In this document: one piece after another, positions 58,587 to 64,000 of the stretch
Numbering within the stretch: the stretch's first letter is position 1
How the letters are laid out: the number at the start of each line of letters is the position of its first letter
Assembly: GCA_043820105.1 (NCBI GenBank)
Contig: JBDREC010000012.1
Span: forward strand, 14,078-78,077
DNA: 64,000 nt
Direction: 5' to 3'
Origin: JBDREC01 sp043820105 [NCBI: Pseudomonadota bacterium]
GTDB lineage: Bacteria > Bdellovibrionota_F > JAHFAK01
Position numbers and translations under genes: made by a program
Notes under the pieces: model-generated
The model's database searches: none
Seen by the model: the letters and a program-made list of their open reading frames with translations, nothing else
Told to the model about the DNA's origin: nothing

Positions 58587-58684
58587 TTTTATCTCAATCT
58601 TATGAAATACATCATAAGTATTTATATCATTTATTTTAAGTTGATAGCAATCATAATTTCAGATATATATTTAAGGTACAGGAA

Positions 58685-61600
58685 TTATTTTACTAAACTA
58701 TTAATAAAAAGCATTTTGATTAACTTCATAACCTTATCCACCAAAGCCATTTCAGGATAAATCTCATGTGATATCTTTAAAACATCACCTTCAAGTTTTT
58801 GTGCAACTCTATTCTTACCTGCGAGTAATTCAAGCAAAAATTCTGCATTAATTGCTGAAGTTTCATGATATTTGATGAAAATTGCTTCTTTTGTAGAATC
58901 TATTTTGAATATTGCATATTTTTTTGCAAGCATCTTGAGTTTTACTAAATCAGCCATATTTGAAACAGGAACTGGAACTTTTCCCATTCTATCTATTAGC
59001 TCTGAAATAATATTCTCAACATCTTCATTATCCTGGCAATTTGCAAATCTACGATAGTATAAAATCCTCATATTTTGGTCTGACATGTAATCTGAAGGAA
59101 TAAAGGCTGGGATGTTTAGTTTTATATCAACATCAATTTCCTCATCAATTGTTTCACCTTTCATTTGGCGAATTGTATTTTCAAGCATTTTTACAAAAAG
59201 TTCAAGACCAATGGCATTAATGTGACCTGATTGCACTTCACCCAAAATATTTCCACCACCGCGTATTTCAAGATCATGCATTGAAACTTTAAAACCTGAG
59301 CCAAGGTCTGTATATCTTTGAATAACTTTTAAACGCTTTTTAGCATCATCAGTGATCAGTTCAATATCTGGGATCAATAAATAGGCATATGCTATTCTAT
59401 CTGACCGTCCAACTCTTCCTCTTAGTTGATAAAGTTGAGCAAGTCCAAATCTATCTGCTTTATTTATTATCATAGTATTTGCATTTGTAATATCAAGACC
59501 TGATTCAACAATCGTACTGCAAACAAGGCAATCAATTTTTTGACAAACAAAATCAACCATGATTTTTTCAAGTTGATTTGGTGACATTTGTCCATGTGCA
59601 TAAGCAAAACTTACATCCGGGCAAAGCTTCTGAAGATAGTTTGTCATTGCCTGAATAGTTCTGACCGTATTATGAATAAAATAAACCTGACCAGACCTTC
59701 GTACTTCATTATAAATTGCCTCTTTTATCAATAATTCATCGAATTTAGAGACAAACGTTTTAACAGCCTTTCTAGACGCTGGAGGTGTATTAATAACAGA
59801 AAGATCCCTTAACCCCATCATGGAAAATTGAAGAGTTCTTGGAATTGGAGTGGCAGTTAATGTTAGAACATCAACCTTTGATTTCATTAACTTTAGTTTT
59901 TCCTTATGCTGGACTCCAAAACGATGTTCTTCATCAACTATTATTAAACCAAGGTTTTTGAATTTTATTTTTTCACCAAGAAGTTTATGCGTTCCAATAA
60001 CTATATCAATTAAACCTTCACTTAATTCTTTAATAATTTCCTTCTGTTTTGGAATTTTTTGAAGTCTTGATAGAAACTCAACTTTAAGGGGGTAGTTTTT
60101 TAATCTTTTTGTGAAAGTTTCATAGTGCTGCAAGACAAGTACAGTGGTTGGAGCAATAATAGCAACCTGATATCCTTCCATTGAAGCCTTAAAAGAAGCC
60201 CTAATCGCCACCTCCGTCTTGCCAAAGCCAACGTCACCACAAACAAGTCTGTCCATTGGAACATCTTTTTCCATGTCTTCATATACATCTTCAATCGTTC
60301 GAAGTTGGTCCTGGGTTTCATCAAAGGTAAAAGTAGCTTCAAATTGGTCAAGCAGACTGTCTCTTTTTGCAAAAGCATGCCCTTTTATGATTTTTCTTTG
60401 AGCATAAAGAGCAACCAGTTCTTTGGCCACCTTTTCTATCATTTTCTGGGCTTTTGATTTTTTTGCCTCCCAGGCTTTTCCACCCAGTCTATCAAGAGCA
60501 GTTTCAGAATCCTTTGATTTAATAAACTTTTGCAAATAAAATATCTTATCAACAGGTAAGTACAAAAGATCATTGCCTGAATAAGTTATTGATAAATATT
60601 CAGATTCAAGATTCCCATGTTTCAAATTCACAAGGCCATCAAAACGACCTACTCCATGATCAAGGTGAACTACATAATCTCCAACAGATAAGTCACTAAT
60701 ATCAAAAGCTGATTTTTTAGATTTTAAAGCTTTTCTATAAGTCCTTGCTTTTTCACCAAATAAATCTTCAGTAGTAATCAGTGCAAATTTATTCTTATAT
60801 GAAATAAAGCCTTTTCCAATATCACTAATTAAAATTGGAAAAACACTTGGGCTTTCATTAACAAGATCAATGTGATCCTTTTCTTTTAGTATCACAGTTT
60901 TCAAATTATGAGCAGACTCTAAATACTTACTCATCTTCTCAGCTTGGAACAAATTTCCCGCAACAAAATATAATTTAAAATTAGAATGTTGCAAAACTTT
61001 CTCAAGTAATTTTTGAATATCATCATTGGGATAAACCAAGGCAAGTTCTAGCACCTCTTTCAAGTCAATCGTTTTAACAGAGTTTTCAATTTTGAATTTT
61101 GAATTTTGAATTTTGAATTCAGAAGTTTGACTCTGGCACCTTGTTTCTGTTGAATTTTCAATTTTGAATTTTGAATTTTGAATTTTGAATTCATTTCTAA
61201 GTTCGTCTGAAACTGAATCTGATGAATAAAACTCTGAAAAAGAAATTTCACCAAATGAGTTCAGTGTTTTTTTAAACTCTTCAATTCTAGTGAAAATCAT
61301 TTCAGGTGGAAAGATTGCCCTATTTTGATCTTTTACCTCAGTATATTTCTTGCTTAAGGAATTTTCAAATATTTCAATTTTGCTATAAATATCTTCAGAA
61401 TAAGCCAGAATTGGATTTTGCTTTCTATTTTGAAAATATTCTAAAATATTTGATAAATTGTCGTAAAATAATGGGCCATAAAAATCAATCCCTGGAAAAT
61501 ACATGCGATTTTCAAGTTTTGCTGCAAATTTTTTCTGTTCTTTTCGTGAAAAATCTAGACTCTCAAACAAGTCTTTGGTTTTTTTGAGCATTTCAGCTTT

Positions 61601-62320
61601 GTTATCTTGTAGATAGGCAAATTCTCTTTCAAAGGTAATAATATATTCATCAAGTTCCTTGCTTGAAAGCTGAGTATCAATATTAAATTGCTTAATGTTT
61701 TCAATTGTATCACCAAAAAAATCAATCCTGGCTGGATGTTTGTAAAGGCAGGAAAAAATATCTAAAATACTGCCTCTTTTTGAAAACTCCCCTGCTTCAT
61801 AAATTAGCTCTTGTCTTGCATAACCAATGCTAATAAGCTTGTTTAAAAGCTCTTCAATATTATATTCTTTTTCTTTTTCCAGTCTTATAATTGATGAATT
61901 TAAAGTTTCACTAGAAGCTGTTTTAAAAAGAAATGATTCCAAGGGACTGATAAAAATTATGGGCTCTTTTATATTATTAAGCTCATGTAAAGATCTAACT
62001 CTATTAGCTAATATATCATCACTAACTGAAACTTCTGAATAAATAGGAACATCAAGCCAGGGCATTACAATAATATTTTCAGATCCAATTTTACTATTAT
62101 TATTTGAAGCTTGTGAAATTTCTTCAGGTAAGACATTACTTAAATTTATATCAAATTTTTTAAGTACGTCTAGATAGAATTTGCAAATTTTCTGTATCTT
62201 ATAAGCTTCATCATTGTTTTTTGCAACTATTAAAAGGTCTTGGTTAGAAGTCCTAAACAGATATGTTAAGAATAAAAGTAAGGCAGAGTTTACTTCTGAT
62301 TCTACTCTAAATTTTTTCAT
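58685..62320 (-). CDS. mfd: Transcription-repair coupling factor Mfd
   Basis: Removes RNA polymerase stalled at DNA lesions and recruits UvrA. 1211 residues. UvrB-like N-module (~1-350), RNA-polymerase interaction domain (~530-600: SVGDYVVHLDHGVGRFDGL), translocase with Walker A VCGDVGFGKTEVAIR, DEEH VDEEHRFGVQHKE, TATPIPRTL and QLRGRVGRSDR, then the RELP region LEIRGGGNILGEVQSGH and the C-terminal TRCF domain. Odd point: residues ~377-413 contain a duplicated FKIQNSKFKIENS block written by TTTTGAA heptamer DNA, in the linker between the N-module and the polymerase-binding domain. Overlaps the upstream NtrC-type gene by 4 nt. Confidence 0.96.
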   Translation of the reverse strand: MKKFRVESEVNSALLLFLTYLFRTSNQDLLIVAKNNDEAYKIQKICKFYLDVLKKFDINLSNVLPEEISQASNNNSKIGSENIIVMPWLDVPIYSEVSVSDDILANRVRSLHELNNIKEPIIFISPLESFLFKTASSETLNSSIIRLEKEKEYNIEELLNKLISIGYARQELIYEAGEFSKRGSILDIFSCLYKHPARIDFFGDTIENIKQFNIDTQLSSKELDEYIITFEREFAYLQDNKAEMLKKTKDLFESLDFSRKEQKKFAAKLENRMYFPGIDFYGPLFYDNLSNILEYFQNRKQNPILAYSEDIYSKIEIFENSLSKKYTEVKDQNRAIFPPEMIFTRIEEFKKTLNSFGEISFSEFYSSDSVSDELRNEFKIQNSKFKIENSTETRCQSQTSEFKIQNSKFKIENSVKTIDLKEVLELALVYPNDDIQKLLEKVLQHSNFKLYFVAGNLFQAEKMSKYLESAHNLKTVILKEKDHIDLVNESPSVFPILISDIGKGFISYKNKFALITTEDLFGEKARTYRKALKSKKSAFDISDLSVGDYVVHLDHGVGRFDGLVNLKHGNLESEYLSITYSGNDLLYLPVDKIFYLQKFIKSKDSETALDRLGGKAWEAKKSKAQKMIEKVAKELVALYAQRKIIKGHAFAKRDSLLDQFEATFTFDETQDQLRTIEDVYEDMEKDVPMDRLVCGDVGFGKTEVAIRASFKASMEGYQVAIIAPTTVLVLQHYETFTKRLKNYPLKVEFLSRLQKIPKQKEIIKELSEGLIDIVIGTHKLLGEKIKFKNLGLIIVDEEHRFGVQHKEKLKLMKSKVDVLTLTATPIPRTLQFSMMGLRDLSVINTPPASRKAVKTFVSKFDELLIKEAIYNEVRRSGQVYFIHNTVRTIQAMTNYLQKLCPDVSFAYAHGQMSPNQLEKIMVDFVCQKIDCLVCSTIVESGLDITNANTMIINKADRFGLAQLYQLRGRVGRSDRIAYAYLLIPDIELITDDAKKRLKVIQRYTDLGSGFKVSMHDLEIRGGGNILGEVQSGHINAIGLELFVKMLENTIRQMKGETIDEEIDVDIKLNIPAFIPSDYMSDQNMRILYYRRFANCQDNEDVENIISELIDRMGKVPVPVSNMADLVKLKMLAKKYAIFKIDSTKEAIFIKYHETSAINAEFLLELLAGKNRVAQKLEGDVLKISHEIYPEMALVDKVMKLIKMLFINSLVK
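61083..61192. repeat. TTTTGAA heptamers inserted in mfd
   Basis: Two identical 38-nt blocks (61083-61120 and 61155-61192), each TTTTCAA followed by four TTTTGAA units and TTC, 72 nt apart. Being multiples of 3, block and spacing keep the frame and encode a 7-residue periodicity (KFKIQNS/KFKIENS). The same heptamer is intergenic at 28884-28908. Confidence 0.9.
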
Positions 62321-63657
62321 TTTAGATATTCATCAAGCTTTCTATAAATTGTACGTTCAGCAACACCTAGCATTTTGGCAGTAAGATTTTTATCCCCACC
62401 TGAAAGTTTTAAAGTATCAAGAATTACCACTTTTTCAATGTCTTTCAGTGGTGTTCCATATGGAATTTTATAAACCTTTTCAGGATCTTTGCCTGAAATT
62501 GATTGAGGCAAATCATCAAGGTCTAAATGACCAGCTTTAGCTAAAACAACAGCTCTTTCAATTATATTTTCAAGTTCCCTGATATTTCCAGGCCAATCAT
62601 GTTTTTGCAGGGCCTCTAAAGCTTCGTCACTTATCCCATGGATTTCTTTATCATTTCTTTTTGAGTATTTTTCAATAAAAAAATTCACTAACAAGGGAAT
62701 ATCATCCATATGCTCTTTTAAGGCTGGAACTTTTATGTTTATTACATTGAGCCTGTAAAATAAATCTTCCCTAAATTCACCATTTTTAACAGAATCCTCA
62801 AGTTTTTTATTAGTGGCTGCAATAATTCTAACATCTACCTTAACTGTATCCACTCCACCAACTCTTTCAAATTCGCCTTCTTGTAGAACTCTTAAAAACT
62901 TAGTTTGTACCTTAAGGCTCATTTCTGCAACTTCATCAAGAAATAAGGTTCCTTTATCAGCAAGCATAAAGCGACCTTCTTTTCTGTTATCAGCTCCAGT
63001 AAAAGCGCCCTTTTCATAACCAAAAAGCTCAGTTTCAAGCAAGGACTCAGGAAGGGCTGCACAACTTAGTTTAATAAAAGGTTTTTGTTTTCTATGACTG
63101 TAAGTATGAACTGCATCTGCAACAAGCTCTTTTCCAGTGCCAGATTCACCTTCAACAAGTATTGTGGATGTGCTAGGAGCGACTTGCCTGATTATATCAA
63201 GCAGATTCTGCATAGGCTTTGAATTTCCAATTAAAAATCTTTCACTTTTAATTCTGTTTAATTCTTCTTTTAATAAGATATTTTCTTTCTTAAGTTCAAG
63301 TTTTTCAATGGCTTTTTTGATGGTCTTAACAAGCATTACCCTTTTAATTGGTTTTGTAATAAAGTCATATCCGCCGTTTTTCATAACATCAACGGCTATT
63401 TCAATAGTTCCATAGGCTGTCATCATTATAACTTCTATTTCCGGATAGAGTTTTTTAATAATTGATAAAAGCTCATCCCCAGCTATCCCTTCCATAACTA
63501 AGTCAGTAAGCACAACATCAACTTGTTGCTTTCTTATAATTTCTAAGGCTGCATTCCCAGATTGAGCTTTAAGAACAGACATGCCCTCTTTCTCTAAAAT
63601 TGTCGCAATTGAATTTAGATTCTCAATCTCATCCTCAACAATAAGGACATTTATCAT
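62317..63657 (-). CDS. NtrC-family sigma-54 response regulator
   Basis: 446 residues. Receiver (~1-120) with acidic pocket VEDE, phospho-acceptor Asp52 in VVLTDLVMEG, Thr in MMTAYGT and Lys in FITKPIK. AAA+ domain (~145-385): Walker A GESGTGKELVA, intact GAFTGA loop in GYEKGAFTGADNRKEG, Walker B GTLFLDEVAEM, and the R-finger region LFYRLNVINIKVP. Fis-type HTH at the end (GGDKNLTAKMLGVAERTIYRKLDEYLK). No histidine kinase is adjacent; the His-less kinase at 9.6-11 kb is of the NtrB type but is distant and could not phosphorylate it. Overlaps mfd by 4 nt, an unusual partner, so mfd expression is tied to this regulator's transcript. Confidence 0.95.
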   Translation of the reverse strand: MINVLIVEDEIENLNSIATILEKEGMSVLKAQSGNAALEIIRKQQVDVVLTDLVMEGIAGDELLSIIKKLYPEIEVIMMTAYGTIEIAVDVMKNGGYDFITKPIKRVMLVKTIKKAIEKLELKKENILLKEELNRIKSERFLIGNSKPMQNLLDIIRQVAPSTSTILVEGESGTGKELVADAVHTYSHRKQKPFIKLSCAALPESLLETELFGYEKGAFTGADNRKEGRFMLADKGTLFLDEVAEMSLKVQTKFLRVLQEGEFERVGGVDTVKVDVRIIAATNKKLEDSVKNGEFREDLFYRLNVINIKVPALKEHMDDIPLLVNFFIEKYSKRNDKEIHGISDEALEALQKHDWPGNIRELENIIERAVVLAKAGHLDLDDLPQSISGKDPEKVYKIPYGTPLKDIEKVVILDTLKLSGGDKNLTAKMLGVAERTIYRKLDEYLK

Positions 63658-63735
63658 ATATTTCTCCGAATGATTTTTTATTTGATTGGAAGCTTATATT
63701 TTAAGACTAAAAATTACAATGGAAATATTTGGATT

Positions 63736-63770
63736 TCCCCTTGTTCCCTTGCGCTCTTGTTCTCTTGTCA
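63736..63770. repeat. TTCCCTTG/CGCTCTTG octamer repeat
   Basis: Units CCCCTTG, TTCCCTTG, CGCTCTTG, TTCTCTTG upstream of the NtrC-type gene, immediately before a terminator hairpin. Confidence 0.75.
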
Positions 63771-63774
63771 TTTT

Positions 63775-63805
63775 ACAAAAAAAAAGGGGTCCTAATCAGG
63801 ACCCC
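63775..63805 (-). terminator. Rho-independent terminator for a minus-strand gene to the right
   Basis: Perfect 8-bp stem GGGGTCCT / AGGACCCC with a 4-nt loop (63786-63805), preceded on the plus strand by nine or more A, i.e. a T run on the minus strand. It would stop a transcript entering from beyond 63.8 kb and separates it from the NtrC-mfd unit. Confidence 0.8.
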
Positions 63806-64000
63806 AAGCAACTTTGCTTATGGCTAAAAATACAGGGATATGGTTTTTTGTTGACTTTGACTTGCGTCAGCGTCAACTATAATGATGATATTGCAGGGTA
63901 TGTGCCAGATATATCATAGAACCATTGCTTATAATTTCAGGATGTTATGAATTAATGAATTTTCTATAAATTAAAAAGCGGCATTTGGGGTCTAAAAGGT
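63806..64000. other. Right end, no gene identified
   Basis: No convincing coding frame on either strand. On the minus strand a short open stretch reads YKQWFYDISGTYPAISSL before a stop, the only hint of a gene end belonging to the terminator; an in-frame stop lies a few codons upstream, so it is not called. Confidence 0.3.

Noticed and set aside
63686-63919. Plus-strand open frame of 77 codons at the right end
   Set aside because: It crosses octamer repeats and a terminator hairpin and shows no family features or ribosome site.

Overview
The window is AT-rich (about one-third G+C by eye) and densely coded on both strands. It reads as the chromosome of a Gram-negative bacterium: there are several lipoproteins, an outer-membrane beta-barrel protein, an ExbB/ExbD pair and a type IV pilin-like protein. 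A complete Rnf complex points to anaerobic or microaerobic energy conservation. Two sigma-54 activators (one with an FHA domain), a PilZ protein, and a pseudo-receiver/coiled-coil protein resembling FrzS of Myxococcus suggest a deltaproteobacterial, myxobacterial or Bdellovibrio-like lineage, or a candidate phylum with similar traits. No rRNA or tRNA gene was seen, so the placement is inference.

Layout. 1-3.4 kb: a cut-off secreted protein, a pilin-like gene, an IS3 transposase remnant, prs and a small conserved gene. 3.5-9.6 kb: rnfBCDGEA-apbE, the Na+/H+-translocating ferredoxin:NAD oxidoreductase with its flavin transferase. 9.6-14.1 kb: a histidine kinase lacking its phosphoacceptor His behind two CRP/FNR-like sites, a HEPN/MNT toxin-antitoxin pair, an EamA transporter and gene debris (Fic, MORN, a Cys-rich fragment). 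14.4-18.3 kb: a lipoprotein with fourteen exact-length 16-residue repeats and an MFS transporter. 18.4-24.4 kb: an EF-G paralogue, the FrzS-like protein, RNase HI and a FlgO/TolB-like lipoprotein. 24.4-27.5 kb: an accessory island with a second HEPN/MNT pair, a TumE/TumA-like pair and a nucleotidyltransferase pair, separated by long, mutually similar repeats. 27.5-37.5 kb: a secreted methyltransferase-like protein, ExbD/ExbB, PriA, RecG, LipA and threonine aldolase. 37.6-44.9 kb: PilZ, FHA-sigma54, Yip1, AMMECR1/MEMO1-type proteins and envelope proteins. 45-52.2 kb: one minus-strand operon running from a TPR protein through ribE-ribBA-ribH-nusB, a lone M17 N-domain and trkA-trkH. 52.4-63.7 kb: a phosphoesterase, an M28-like protein whose metal site is eroded, a prolyl oligopeptidase, a glycosyltransferase, Mfd and an NtrC-type regulator.

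The most distinctive property is a set of degenerate short tandem repeats, mostly 7-mers (units GTAAGTG, GTATTCG, TTTTGAA, TTAATTA, CAGCCTT) plus one 8-mer family (TTCCCTTG/CGCTCTTG). They recur in many intergenic gaps, fold into long hairpins inside the rnf operon, supply the signal-peptide codons of apbE and have entered mfd as an in-frame duplication. They resemble in style the short tandemly repeated heptamers described in cyanobacteria, but here several sequence families coexist. The second theme is conserved folds missing catalytic residues: the histidine kinase, the receiver domain, the RibA half of RibBA and the M28 protein.
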